Assembly: GCF_030704825.1 (NCBI RefSeq)
Contig: NZ_JAUYNX010000001.1
Location: 1-64,000 of the forward strand
From: Brevundimonas sp.
GTDB lineage: Bacteria; Pseudomonadota; Alphaproteobacteria; Caulobacterales; Caulobacteraceae
Length of the DNA: 64,000 nt
Direction: 5' to 3'
Part shown: positions 1-9,898 of the stretch, piece by piece
Numbering within the stretch: the stretch's first letter is position 1
Layout: every line of letters begins with the position of its first letter
Position numbers and translations under genes: made by a program
Notes under the pieces: model-generated
Seen by the model: only the letters and a program-made list of their open reading frames with translations
Database searches by the model: none
Told to the model about the DNA's origin: nothing

Positions 1-680
1 GGCGGGGCGGCGACGGGGGCGGCCGTGGCCGCCGGCTGGCGCGGCGGCGGCGGGCTGGCGGCGTTGCCCGAGGGCGGCGGCGGCGGGGGCGGCGGGAGCG
101 TCCCCTCGTCGGGCACATAGACCCCGCTCGGCGACGGTCCCGTCGCATAGGGATCGCCGCCGATGTCGACGGCGCTGGTCGGCAGGGCGATCCTCTGGCC
201 CGGCGAGATGGCGGCGCGCGGCCCCAGGGCGTTCAGGTCGATCAGGGTCTGCACCGGCGTCTGGAACCGTCGACCGATGCCCGAGATGGTGTCGCCGGGC
301 TGGATTTCATAGACGGCCCCGGCCGTGACGGTCCCGCCCGTCGCCGCCGGCGGCGGCGGGGCGGCGAAGCCTTCCGAGGCCGGGCCGGCGGCCGGCGCGG
401 GCCGCGGCGAGGCGTTGACCGGCGCGTCCAGCGCCCCGCCCTCGATCTCGGCGACCGGGGCGGTCGTCGGCGGCGGGGCCTCGTCGGCGGGATTGGTCGC
501 GCCGCGCACGCCCTCGCCGCTCGGCGCCGGCGCGGCGGGATAGGCCGGAACCCGCGCGGGCGGCGGCGGCGATCCGTCCGCGTGGATCGAATAGCGGGGC
601 GCCGCCGGATAGCTGGCGCAGGCCGTCAGCGCCGCCGCCGCCAGCACCGCCAGGGCCCTGATCCCGAATCGAATCGTCAT
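1..680 (-). CDS. LysM-domain lipoprotein, NlpD-like (3' part outside window)
   Basis: The frame is open without a stop from an ATG at 678-680 down to the window edge, so the C-terminal part is missing. The N-terminus is a lipoprotein signal (MTIRFGIRALAVLAAAAL followed by TACAS, lipobox Cys about residue 22). A long Pro/Ala-rich linker follows, then one LysM peptidoglycan-binding domain (about residues 120-165, YEIQPGDTISGIGRRF), then another proline-rich stretch. In proteobacteria the order surE-pcm-nlpD is common and NlpD is a LysM lipoprotein with a C-terminal M23 domain that activates amidases. That identity is inferred from position and the LysM domain; the peptidase domain is not visible here. 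Confidence 0.75.
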   Translation of the reverse strand, partial: MTIRFGIRALAVLAAAALTACASYPAAPRYSIHADGSPPPPARVPAYPAAPAPSGEGVRGATNPADEAPPPTTAPVAEIEGGALDAPVNASPRPAPAAGPASEGFAAPPPPAATGGTVTAGAVYEIQPGDTISGIGRRFQTPVQTLIDLNALGPRAAISPGQRIALPTSAVDIGGDPYATGPSPSGVYVPDEGTLPPPPPPPPSGNAASPPPPRQPAATAAPVAAP

Positions 681-897
681 GCCGTCTCCCGCCCTTGGGT
701 CGTCCCGGTGTGCCCCGACCGTCGCTTCAAGCCAACCCGCCAAAGGGCGCCAAAGTTGGGCGGGAAGGTTAACGGGGCGAGGGCTTGAGGCCTGGGGCGC
801 AGAAATCAGGGACGGCAGATAAGGATGGAGGCGGCAGCGGACGCATCGGCCGGCCGCGGCCATCTCCCCCTGAGCCCCAAGCGCCAGGCCCCAGGTC

Positions 898-1542
898 CTA
901 CCCCTCCTTCGCCGTCCCCTCGACCAGCGGCACGAACCGGACCTCAGCCAGGCTCTCGCGGTGGAAACTGCCGTCCGGCTGGCCGACGTAGCGGTGCAGT
1001 CGCTGCACCGACGACCGCCCCACCGGACACACCAGTATGCCGCCCGGCTTCAGCTGGTGCAGCAGTTCGGTCGGCTCGCCCGGCGCCGCCGCCGTGACCA
1101 TGATCCGGTCGAACGGCGCCTGTTCGGGCCAGCCCAGGCCGCCGTCGCCGTGCCGGGTGATGACATTGTCGATCTTCAGCGCCTTCAGCCGCGCCTCGGC
1201 CTCGGTCAGCAGGCTGCGGTACCGCTCGATCGAATAGACGTAACGGGCCAGCCGGCTCAGCACCGCGGCCTGGTAGCCGCTGCCCGTGCCGATCTCCAGC
1301 ACCCGGTGGCGCGGCTGCACGTCCAGCGCCTGGGTCATCAGGCCGACGATATAGGGCTGGCTGATCGTCTGGGCGCAGTCGATCGGCAGGGCCTGGTCTT
1401 CCCACGCCTGGTCGAGGAATTTCTCGTGCACGAAGACGGCGCGGTCGATCGACTCCATCGCCGCCAGCACGCGCGGGTCGGTCACCCCCTGCTGCCGCAG
1501 CCCGAGGATCAGCCGTCCGGCCCTGTCGTCGTTCAGCTTCAT
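898..1542 (-). CDS. pcm: Protein-L-isoaspartate O-methyltransferase
   Basis: 214 aa, the usual length of the family. It methylates L-isoaspartyl residues in damaged proteins using S-adenosylmethionine. The SAM-binding glycine-rich motif VLEIGTGSGYQAAVLSRLA is seen mid-protein, preceded by QTISQPYIVGLMTQAL, which is characteristic of Pcm. The start MKLNDDRAG was chosen because its ATG overlaps the stop of the upstream lipoprotein gene (ATGA at 1539-1542), a sign of translational coupling. A longer reading frame upstream is low-complexity Arg/Gly-rich and looks like antisense noise. It sits downstream of surE, the classic stationary-phase survival pairing. Confidence 0.95.
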   Translation of the reverse strand: MKLNDDRAGRLILGLRQQGVTDPRVLAAMESIDRAVFVHEKFLDQAWEDQALPIDCAQTISQPYIVGLMTQALDVQPRHRVLEIGTGSGYQAAVLSRLARYVYSIERYRSLLTEAEARLKALKIDNVITRHGDGGLGWPEQAPFDRIMVTAAAPGEPTELLHQLKPGGILVCPVGRSSVQRLHRYVGQPDGSFHRESLAEVRFVPLVEGTAKEG

Positions 1543-1907
1543 CGGCCGGCCTTCAGCGACAGCCGGTCGGCGTAAAGCACCAGGTCCGACGGGCAGGGCG
1601 GCGACGCCGCCTCGGCGGCGGCGACGGCCCGCCCTCGCACCGCCACGCGCCGCCCGTCCCACTCACCCGCCGACCGGATGAACCGGCCGGTCAGGTCCAC
1701 GACGAGGCAGCGTCCGTCGTCCAGCCACAGGACGCCGCGGGTGGAGGTCTCCGGGCGGGGCATGTCCAAGCGGCCCCGCACCCGGCAGTGCCCGGGCGCG
1801 GCGCAGCCGGAATCGATCCATGGCCGGTCCAGCCAGCCTGTCCGGGTCGTCTCTCCGGCGCATCCGGACAGGCCGAACGCCAGCGCCAGCGCGACCGCCC
1901 CCTTCAT
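1539..1907 (-). CDS. Small hypothetical lipoprotein between surE and pcm
   Basis: 122 aa. The N-terminus MKGAVALALAFGLSGCAGE is a lipoprotein signal with lipobox LSGC (Cys16). The mature part contains paired cysteines and a beta-rich sequence (GVLWLDDGRCLVVDLTGRF). I do not recognise a family. The start at 1905-1907 overlaps the surE stop (ATGA), and its own stop overlaps the pcm start, so the three genes form one tightly coupled block. A longer frame reaches to 2228, but that part lies antisense-like inside surE and lacks the lipoprotein signal. Confidence 0.75.
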   Translation of the reverse strand: MKGAVALALAFGLSGCAGETTRTGWLDRPWIDSGCAAPGHCRVRGRLDMPRPETSTRGVLWLDDGRCLVVDLTGRFIRSAGEWDGRRVAVRGRAVAAAEAASPPCPSDLVLYADRLSLKAGR

Positions 1908-2695
1908 CACGCCGCCACCGTCTTCGGCGGCGCCCCGCCCAGCACGCCCTTCAGGTCGTGGATGCTCGGCGCATGGGTCAGGTCGATATGCAGCGGCGTA
2001 ACCGAGATCTTGCCCTCGTCCATGGCCCTCAGATCGGTGCCCGGCGCGTGGTCCTGCTTTGTCCCCCGGAAGCTCATCCAGTAGTAGTCGCGGCCCCTCA
2101 GGTCGGTGCGCCTGACCGCGTGCATCTCGCCGATATCGCGAAAGCCCTGGCGTGTCACCTCGACCTCGGTCACGTCTTCCGGCGCGCGGTTGGGAAAGTT
2201 CAGGTTCATCACCACCCCGGCCTGCCACGGCTGGGCCAGCAGGCGCGAGATGATCGCCGGGGCATAGGCCTCGGACGTCTCCCAGTGGGCCGTCACCTCG
2301 TCGTGGAACCGCTCGAGGCTCTGGCTCAGGGCGATGGACCGGATGCCGAAGGCCATGCCCTGCAGCGCCCCCGCCACCGTCCCCGAATAGGAGCAGTCCT
2401 CGCCGACGTTATGCCCGCGATTGACCCCCGACAGCACCAGATCCGGCCGTTCGGGCATCAGGTCGTTGACCGCCAGCACGACGCAGTCGGTCGGCGTCCC
2501 GGTCACCGCGAACCGCTTCTCCGAGACCTGGTTGACCCGCAGCGGCTCGGTCAGGGTGATGCCCCGGCCCTTGCCCGACTGCTCGACCTGGGGCGCGCAG
2601 ACCCAGACGTCGTCCGACAGGGTCCGCGCGATCCGCTCCAGGCATTCCAGCCCCTCGGCCTCGATGCCGTCGTCGTTGGTGAGGAGGATTCGCAT
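1907..2695 (-). CDS. surE: 5'/3'-nucleotidase SurE
   Basis: 262 aa. SurE is a metal-dependent nucleoside monophosphatase. The N-terminal MRILLTNDDG carries the metal-binding Asp8-Asp9 pair. Ser40 in the SGKGRGIT loop and Asn92 in LSGVNRGHNVGED complete the expected metal site, followed by SGTVAGALQG. The ATG at 2693-2695 gives the standard N-terminus. It heads the surE-lipoprotein-pcm block and is preceded by a repeat-containing gap. Confidence 0.96.
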   Translation of the reverse strand: MRILLTNDDGIEAEGLECLERIARTLSDDVWVCAPQVEQSGKGRGITLTEPLRVNQVSEKRFAVTGTPTDCVVLAVNDLMPERPDLVLSGVNRGHNVGEDCSYSGTVAGALQGMAFGIRSIALSQSLERFHDEVTAHWETSEAYAPAIISRLLAQPWQAGVVMNLNFPNRAPEDVTEVEVTRQGFRDIGEMHAVRRTDLRGRDYYWMSFRGTKQDHAPGTDLRAMDEGKISVTPLHIDLTHAPSIHDLKGVLGGAPPKTVAA

Positions 2696-2772
2696 GGGGT
2701 CTGACTAGTCCGAAGACCGCAGGGACGCATCCGAAAAAACAGTCCCCGGGCGTGCGGGCGTCCAGCAGCGCT

Positions 2773-2943
2773 GGTTCATCACCAAGGACACGAAGGAACA
2801 CGAAGGGCGCCAAGGTACCGAGCCGGGTCCTTTTCCGCGGGCCTTGGGCCCGCCTTCAGGATTCTGGCGACGCCCCGGGAGCGCCGCTGGCCCGCCGAAT
2901 CCTTCGTGACCTTCGTGTTCCTTCGTGTCCTTGGTGGAGAACC
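2773..2943. repeat. Paired inverted repeat, CACCAAGGACACGAAGGAACA type
   Basis: A roughly 40-bp sequence beginning GGTTCATCACCAAGGACACG (2773 onward) reappears in the opposite orientation at 2901-2943 (CCTTCGTGTCCTTGGTGG). The two arms are separated by about 85 bp. Within the arms the unit ACGAAGGA/CACGAAGG is itself repeated. The element fills most of the 288-bp gap between surE and the next lipoprotein gene and could fold into a long hairpin if transcribed. Confidence 0.8.
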
Positions 2944-2983
2944 AGCCGTCGCCGGACCCGAACTCCGACGACCGGGTTCACCC

Positions 2984-3376
2984 CTAGCGCAGCACCTCGG
3001 CCCGGTCGGCCAGGATCACCACATCCTTGCGGCAGCCGTTGGTGATGTTCGAGCCCTGCCAGTCGTGGCTCTGGCCATGGTTGCGTTCGGCCCAGGCCAG
3101 GGTCCGGCCGGTGAAGCGCACCTGCGAGCCCGACAGGTCGCCCGAGGCCCGCTGCGCGTTGCGCGGCAGCGCCCCCGAGACGCAGGCGCGCGATCCCGGC
3201 GTGCGCAGGTCGCGCTGTTCGCCGAACAGCTGGAACTCCTCGCCCGTCACCCGCACCCAGCCGGTGAACTGGTCGGCCGCGGCGTCGAACCCGGCCGGCG
3301 GCGAGGCGGTGTCGGGGCCGGAAGCGCAGGCGGCCAGGGCCAGGGCCGCGAGTGCTGAAAGAAATACGGTTTTCAT
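2984..3376 (-). CDS. Hypothetical lipoprotein (about 130 aa)
   Basis: The N-terminus MKTVFLSALAALALAACASG is a typical lipoprotein signal with lipobox LAAC. The mature sequence has a compact beta-rich look (FTGWVRVTGEEFQLFGEQRDL) and two further cysteines (RACVSG and NGCRKD) that could form a disulfide. I do not recognise a named family. It lies between two palindromic-repeat gaps, so it is probably transcribed alone, or with surE if transcription reads through. Confidence 0.75.
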   Translation of the reverse strand: MKTVFLSALAALALAACASGPDTASPPAGFDAAADQFTGWVRVTGEEFQLFGEQRDLRTPGSRACVSGALPRNAQRASGDLSGSQVRFTGRTLAWAERNHGQSHDWQGSNITNGCRKDVVILADRAEVLR

Positions 3377-3390
3377 CGGCTATCCTCTTT

Positions 3391-3523
3391 CCGCTCATCC
3401 CGGCGAAAGCCGGGACCCGGTTCTTTGGGCGCACCGGCGCGACACGCGCATGACACCAACCCCACCCCCAGCCGCCAACGCCTCACAAAAGCACTGGGTC
3501 CCGGCTTTCGCCGGGATGAGCGG
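3391..3523. repeat. Paired inverted palindromic repeat, CCGGCTTTCGCCGGGATGAG type
   Basis: CCGCTCATCCCGGCGAAAGC at 3391-3410, extending to 3420, is repeated in the opposite orientation at 3492-3523 (GGGTCCCGGCTTTCGCCGGG...). Each arm is itself palindromic (CCCGGC-GAAA-GCCGGG), so each could form a small stem-loop and the two arms could also pair with each other. The element sits between the lipoprotein start and the serS stop, only 5 bp from the serS stop codon, and may act as a transcription end for serS. Confidence 0.85.
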
Positions 3524-3527
3524 ATAA

Positions 3528-5182
<1,655 letters not shown>

Positions 5183-5477
5183 ATTGCAGATGAAGACTCC
5201 CGCCCCTCCCCGATGGAGACTCTCGAGACATTTTTCCGCCCTTCCCGCCCCCTCGATCCAGCCGCCAAATCCCCGCCGACACCCCTGCGTCCGCTTCTGA
5301 CGCATCCCTGTGCATAATGGCTCCAACCCCCACGGGGCCTGGTCTTTGACAGCACCAATCCTGGCCCGGAGCCGCTCAGGCCCCGGCCCCCGCCCCCTGC
5401 GACGCGCCCGCCGGTTCAACCGGAGTCGCCGCCGCATTTTTTTTCGGGCCGACCCTGCCATCCCGCCCCCCAACGCC

Positions 5478-5608
5478 GTCATCCTCGGGCTTGACCCGAG
5501 GATCAGACCGTCCGGTGCGCCGTGGCAGAGTTCGGGCGTGGATGCCGGGCCATCCCGGCCGTTCAGTCCGGACCCACCTCTGATCCTCGGGTCAAGCCCG
5601 AGGATGAC
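5478..5608. repeat. Paired inverted palindromic repeat, CCTCGGGCTTGACCCGAGGA type
   Basis: A 30-bp unit (5478-5507) with palindromic core CCTCGGG-CTTGA-CCCGAGG is repeated inverted at 5579-5608, with about 70 bp between. The same unit occurs at 56773-56802 (single) and again as an inverted pair at 60001-60133, so it is a dispersed family within this genome. Confidence 0.9.
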
Positions 5609-5764
5609 GAACGGAGCGGACGCAGCGGACGCAGCGAACGCATTGGACGCTTCGGACGGTGTCTGCGGATCTACCCGGGTGAAAACCCGCCGCCCGGTAG
5701 ACTCAGTGGACGCATCGGACGGTGTTTTTCCGGTTTCACCCCGACAAAACCCCGCCTCCGACCC

Positions 5765-6544
5765 TCAGATCAGCCCCGCCATCGGCGAACTCGCGCTGGC
5801 GTACATCCGCCTCGGCATCCGTCCGGCCAGATAACCCTGCCGCCCGGCGATCACCGCATGCTTCATCGCGCTGGCCATCAGGATCGGATCCTTCGCCCCC
5901 GCGATGGCGGTGTTCATCAGCACCGCGTCGCAGCCCAGCTCCATGGCCAGGGTCGCGTCCGAGGGCGTGCCCACCCCCGCGTCGACCAGCACCGGCACCC
6001 CGGCCTGCTCCACGATCAGCCGGATGTTGACCCGGTTCTGGATGCCGAGGCCCGAGCCGATCGGCGCGGCCGCCGGCATGATGGCCGCGGCGCCGGCCTC
6101 TTCCAGCCGCCTGGCCATGACCACGTCGTCGGTGCAATAGACCATGACGTCGAAGCCGTCGGCGACCAGCAGGTCCAGCGCCCTCAGGGTCTCGACCATG
6201 TCCGGATACAGGTGCGGCGTGTCCGACAGCACCTCCAGCTTGACCAGGTTCCAGCCCCCGGCCTCGCGCGCCAGCCGCAGGGTCCGCACCGCGTCCTCGC
6301 CGGTGAAACAGCCGGCGGTGTTGGGCAGGAAGGTGAACCGGTCCGGCTTCACATGGTCGACCAGCATCGGCTGCGACGGATCGCTCAGGTTCACCCGCCG
6401 CAGCGCCACGGTGACGATCTCCGCCCCCGCCGCCTCGGCCGCCGCCGCGTTCTGCGAATAGTCGGCGTATTTGCCGGTGCCGACGATCAGCCGGCTGCTG
6501 AACGTCCGTCCGGCGACGGTCCATGTGTCCTGGGGAGCGGTCAT
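5765..6544 (-). CDS. thiG: Thiazole synthase ThiG
   Basis: 259 aa. ThiG forms the thiazole phosphate moiety of thiamine from 1-deoxy-D-xylulose 5-phosphate, dehydroglycine and ThiS-thiocarboxylate in the cytoplasm. The imine-forming lysine is Lys102 in [10 protein letters not shown]. Phosphate-binding loops [10 protein letters not shown] and [10 protein letters not shown] are present, as is the family N-terminus [10 protein letters not shown]. Start ATG at 6542-6544. The carrier gene thiS, normally adjacent, is about 3 kb away on the same strand at 9604-9801, with three unrelated genes between. Confidence 0.97.
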   Translation of the reverse strand: MTAPQDTWTVAGRTFSSRLIVGTGKYADYSQNAAAAEAAGAEIVTVALRRVNLSDPSQPMLVDHVKPDRFTFLPNTAGCFTGEDAVRTLRLAREAGGWNLVKLEVLSDTPHLYPDMVETLRALDLLVADGFDVMVYCTDDVVMARRLEEAGAAAIMPAAAPIGSGLGIQNRVNIRLIVEQAGVPVLVDAGVGTPSDATLAMELGCDAVLMNTAIAGAKDPILMASAMKHAVIAGRQGYLAGRMPRRMYASASSPMAGLI

Positions 6545-6597
6545 GGACGGGGTTTAGCCGGTCGACGGCCCGAGTCGAAGCCCCCCTGCCCCGCGAC

Positions 6598-7650
6598 CTA
6601 TCCGCCGCCGCCCGCCCTGGCGTCCCGCGCCTCGATCAGGGCCGAGACGTTGATGTCCGAGCCGACCACGCAGGTGTCGGCGCTCAGCGGGCAGATGCCC
6701 AGGGTCCGCTCGATCTCGCGCAGCCGCACCACTTCGGGGTTGGAGCGGATCGATTCGGCCAGCAGCCGGTTGGCCTCGGCCTGGCCCCGCGCCTGGGCGA
6801 TGCGCGCCTCGGCGTTGGCCCGCTCCAGATTGACCCGCTCGAGGGCGGCGCGGGTGTTCTGCTCGGCCGTGGTGCGCGACTGGATCGCCGCCAGCACCGT
6901 CTCCGGATAGCGGATCGAGCCGACCCACTCCATGCGGATGATCTCCAGCCCCTGCGGCGTCCATTCGCGCTGCAGGGCCTGCATCGCCCGCTGCAGCACG
7001 ATCTGGCGTCCGGGGCCGATCAGCTGGCCGGGGCAGTCGTCGGCGTCGGGCGTGCCCGGGGCCGCGACGGGAGCGCCCGGCGCGATCGGCTGGACATTCG
7101 GGGTCGCCGACTGCTGCGCGTTGCAGGCCACCGGCAGCTTCTCGGTCTCCCGCGCGATCGCCGCCCGCACCGAGGTTCGCAGCGGCCCGTCGATGAAGGC
7201 GTCGAACTCCTGCCGCCAGGTCGCGTACAGGTCCGCCGCCTTGTCCTCGCGGATGCGGAAGGTCAGGGCCACGTCCGCCGTCATCGGCAGGCCCAGCACG
7301 TCCGAGAAGGTGATCTCCTCGTTCTCGCGCCCGTCGGCGTTCGGCTCGCGGGTGTAGGAATAGGTCCGCTGCAGGGTCTGGTAGGTGCGGATCTTCTCGC
7401 CGATGCCCTCCCAGTGGAAGCCGGGCCCCAGTTCGCTGCGCTGGACCCCGGGGTTGGGACCGAACTTCGTGGTCTTGATGCCCATGTAGCCGCTCTCGAC
7501 CGTGACGCTGCACGAGCTCACCGAGAGCGTCGAGATCAGGATCAGGACGATGATCACGACGACCAGGCCGATCGTGCGCCGCACCGACCCGCCTCCGCCG
7601 CCGCCGATCGGCAGGTTCATTCCGGACAGTCCCGATCCAAAGTTCGACAT
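6598..7650 (-). CDS. SPFH/Band 7 (prohibitin-like) membrane protein
   Basis: 350 aa. A Gly-rich N-terminus is followed by one transmembrane helix (about residues 27-45, GLVVVIIVLILISTL). An SPFH domain follows (VESGYMGIKTTKFGPNPG ... ALTFRIRED). The rest includes an Ala/Glu/Arg-rich helical segment (about 265-310, NLERANAEARIAQARGQAEA) typical of prohibitin oligomerisation. A Pro/Ala-rich insertion near residues 185-215 and two Cys pairs are unusual. Such proteins organise membrane domains or scaffold proteases. It is followed closely by thiG on the same strand. Confidence 0.85.
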   Translation of the reverse strand: MSNFGSGLSGMNLPIGGGGGGSVRRTIGLVVVIIVLILISTLSVSSCSVTVESGYMGIKTTKFGPNPGVQRSELGPGFHWEGIGEKIRTYQTLQRTYSYTREPNADGRENEEITFSDVLGLPMTADVALTFRIREDKAADLYATWRQEFDAFIDGPLRTSVRAAIARETEKLPVACNAQQSATPNVQPIAPGAPVAAPGTPDADDCPGQLIGPGRQIVLQRAMQALQREWTPQGLEIIRMEWVGSIRYPETVLAAIQSRTTAEQNTRAALERVNLERANAEARIAQARGQAEANRLLAESIRSNPEVVRLREIERTLGICPLSADTCVVGSDINVSALIEARDARAGGGG

Positions 7651-7662
7651 TCGCCCCGGCCC

Positions 7663-7884
7663 TCAACGCTTCAATGATTTGACGGCCCAGGCCCACAGCC
7701 GCGACGCGGCCCAGACCAGCGCCAGAATGCCCGCGATGCCGACGACCGACGCGGTGACCAGGCTGCCCGCGAAATGGGCCTCCAGGATCGCCGGCACGGC
7801 GTAGCGGATCAGGAAGATGAAGGCGATGACCAGGCCGGCGATCCCGGCGGCCACGCCCAGGGCGGTCTTGATCTCGCGGTCCAT
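7663..7884 (-). CDS. Small membrane protein with two transmembrane helices
   Basis: 73 aa from the ATG at 7882-7884 (MDREIKTALGVAAG). Two hydrophobic segments cover about residues 8-26 and 38-60, ending with a basic tail (WAVKSLKR). No known family was recognised. It lies 12 bp upstream of the SPFH gene on the same strand and is likely co-transcribed with it, so it may assist the SPFH complex. An alternative start at 7905 adds 7 residues; an even longer frame to 7971 is Arg-rich and less likely. Confidence 0.6.
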   Translation of the reverse strand: MDREIKTALGVAAGIAGLVIAFIFLIRYAVPAILEAHFAGSLVTASVVGIAGILALVWAASRLWAWAVKSLKR

Positions 7885-8042
7885 CGGCCCCTCCCTGCCG
7901 GCCATCTGAGCGCACTCGCGCCGATTGCGCAAAGCCTTTGCGCCGGAACGCCGGCCTTCGGGTCGGAACAAACCCTCTCGACGGCCCGGCGGGCTGCCGC
8001 TAGGTCGGGATCGCCGGTCGCGCCGGAACGGGGAACGCCAGC

Positions 8043-9596
8043 TTGTCCATCGCCAAAGTCTTCGGCGACCGCCGCCACGCCTGGGCCTTCTGGCTGGGCT
8101 GCCTGACCGTGACCGTCGGCGTCGCCCTGCACCTGCCCATGTACTGGATGGGTCGTCACATGGATTTCCACCTCGTCGGCATGCCCATGGACGCCGGCAT
8201 GATGTGGGGCATGGCCCTGATCCTCGCCGGCATCGCCCTGACCGCCTTCGGCCTGCTGCCGGCCCACAAGGGCGACCAGACGCCGCTTGAGATCCTCGCC
8301 CCGCCCGAGGACGCCCCCCTGACCGCGGCCCACTGGGCCATGTGCGCCCTGCTGGCGGTGGCCCTGATCGTCGACATCATGAAGCCCGCCAGCCTCGGCT
8401 TCGTGGTCCCGGGCATGCGCGAAGAATACGGGCTCACGAAAGCCGCGGCGGCCATCCTGCCCTTCGCCGCTCTCAGCGGCACCGTGGTCGGCTCCTTCGT
8501 CTGGGGCTGGCTGGCCGACATCTACGGCCGCCGGGCCTCGATCCTGCTGTCCTCGGTGATGTTCGTCGGCACCTCGATCTGCGGCGCCATGCCCGATTTC
8601 TGGTGGAACGTCGGCATGTGTTTCCTGATGGGCGCGGCCGCCGGCGGCATGCTGCCCGTGGCCTACGCCCTTCTGGCCGAGATCATGCCGACCCGGCATC
8701 GCGGCTGGGCGCTGGTGCTGGTCGGCGGCATCGGCGCGGTCGGCGGCTATTTCGCCGCCAGCGCCCTGTCCGCCTGGCTCCAGCCCGACTGGGGCTGGCG
8801 GATCATGTGGTTCCTGAACCTGCCCACCGGCCTGTTGCTGATCGCTCTCAGTCCGTTGCTGCCGGAGTCGGCGCGCTTCCTCCAGCACGTCGGGCGAGGC
8901 GAGGAGGCCCGGGCCATGATGGCCCGCTTCGGCGCCCGTGTGCAGGCTGTCGTGGCGGCGCCCGTCGAGGAAAGCCACTCCCACCTCCCCCCGGTGGACC
9001 GCCGCCACCTGGCCGTCACCATCGCCCTGACCCTCGCCGCCCTGGCCTGGGGTCTCGTCAATTTCGGCGTCCTGCTGTGGCTGCCCAGCGCCCTTGTCGC
9101 CGAGGGCCGCAGCGTCGAGGCCGCCTCGGCCCTGATCGCCAAGTCGACCCTGATCGCGGCCCCGACCATCCTGCTGTCGGTCTGGCTCTACAGCGCCTGG
9201 AGCACCCGCGGGGCGCTGGCCCTCATGCTGGGCGTCACCGCGACGGGCCTGTTCGGCCTGCTGTTCCGCAGCATGGGCGTCGCCTTCCTCGCCGACCCCG
9301 TTGTTCCGCTGGCCCTGCTCATCGTCGGCTCCAGCGGCGTGATCGCGATCATCCTGCCCTACACGGCCGAAAACTATCCGCTGCGCATCCGGGGCCGGGC
9401 GACCGGCTGGATCGCCGGCTGCAGCAAGCTGGGCGGTCTTCTGGCCCAGGGCCTGAGCGTGCTGGCCGCCGCCCCGCCGCTCGGAGCCGCCGCGGCCGTG
9501 GTCGGCGGTCTCGCCGTCGCGGCCCTCGGCCTCATCGCCTTTCTGGGGCGGGAAACTCGCGGACGTGACCTTCGGGATCTGGAGGATCCGCGCTGA
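8043..9596 (+). CDS. Major facilitator superfamily transporter
   Basis: 517 aa, with about 12 hydrophobic segments plus two extra N-terminal ones (residues 15-75). After that extension the MFS core starts near residue 98. It contains the loop 2-3 signature WGWLADIYGRRAS and a sugar-porter-like loop PESARFLQHVGRGEEA after helix 6. Substrate is not predictable. No ATG lies near the N-terminus, so the TTG at 8043 is taken as start. It is divergent from the SPFH-operon genes and separates thiS from thiG. Its 3' end is only 7 bp from the thiS stop (convergent). Confidence 0.85.
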   Translation: MSIAKVFGDRRHAWAFWLGCLTVTVGVALHLPMYWMGRHMDFHLVGMPMDAGMMWGMALILAGIALTAFGLLPAHKGDQTPLEILAPPEDAPLTAAHWAMCALLAVALIVDIMKPASLGFVVPGMREEYGLTKAAAAILPFAALSGTVVGSFVWGWLADIYGRRASILLSSVMFVGTSICGAMPDFWWNVGMCFLMGAAAGGMLPVAYALLAEIMPTRHRGWALVLVGGIGAVGGYFAASALSAWLQPDWGWRIMWFLNLPTGLLLIALSPLLPESARFLQHVGRGEEARAMMARFGARVQAVVAAPVEESHSHLPPVDRRHLAVTIALTLAALAWGLVNFGVLLWLPSALVAEGRSVEAASALIAKSTLIAAPTILLSVWLYSAWSTRGALALMLGVTATGLFGLLFRSMGVAFLADPVVPLALLIVGSSGVIAIILPYTAENYPLRIRGRATGWIAGCSKLGGLLAQGLSVLAAAPPLGAAAAVVGGLAVAALGLIAFLGRETRGRDLRDLEDPR

Positions 9597-9603
9597 GCGC
9601 GAT

Positions 9604-9801
9604 TCAGCCGCCGCCGACGAACTGGACCAGTTCGATCCGGTCGCCCTCGGCCAGCGCCGTTGCCCCGTGCAGCGACCGGGGCACGATCTCCAGATTGCGC
9701 TCGACCGCCACCTTGCGGGCATCCAGGCCCAGTTCCTCGACCAGGGCCAGAATGGTCGCCGCCGCGACTTCGCGGAGTTCTCCGTTGACCTGAAGGCGCA
9801 T
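9604..9801 (-). CDS. thiS: Sulfur carrier protein ThiS
   Basis: 65 aa ubiquitin-fold protein. The N-terminus [12 protein letters not shown] and the C-terminal ELVQFVGGG are diagnostic; the terminal Gly is adenylated and thiocarboxylated to donate sulfur to ThiG. It is a single small gene here, separated from thiG by an SPFH gene, a small membrane protein gene and a divergent MFS gene. No thiamine pyrophosphate riboswitch was recognised in the short gap to aroQ. Confidence 0.9.
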   Translation of the reverse strand: MRLQVNGELREVAAATILALVEELGLDARKVAVERNLEIVPRSLHGATALAEGDRIELVQFVGGG

Positions 9802-9898
9802 GCCGTTACGTCAATCTTCCAAGGGCGGTTTGATAACCGCCACGCCTCGGCTAAAAGGCCCGTCCGATTCCGGTCGGAACCCACAGTTCCACGAGCTC

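Noticed and set aside
6554..7915. 453-aa minus-strand frame overlapping the SPFH gene in another frame
   Set aside because: Arg/Gly/Asp-rich translation without motifs; the SPFH frame carries the real domain.
9802..9898. Possible thiamine pyrophosphate riboswitch before thiS
   Set aside because: The 97-bp gap lacks the CTGAGA and ACCTGA-type conserved segments and is too short for the full structure together with the aroQ leader.
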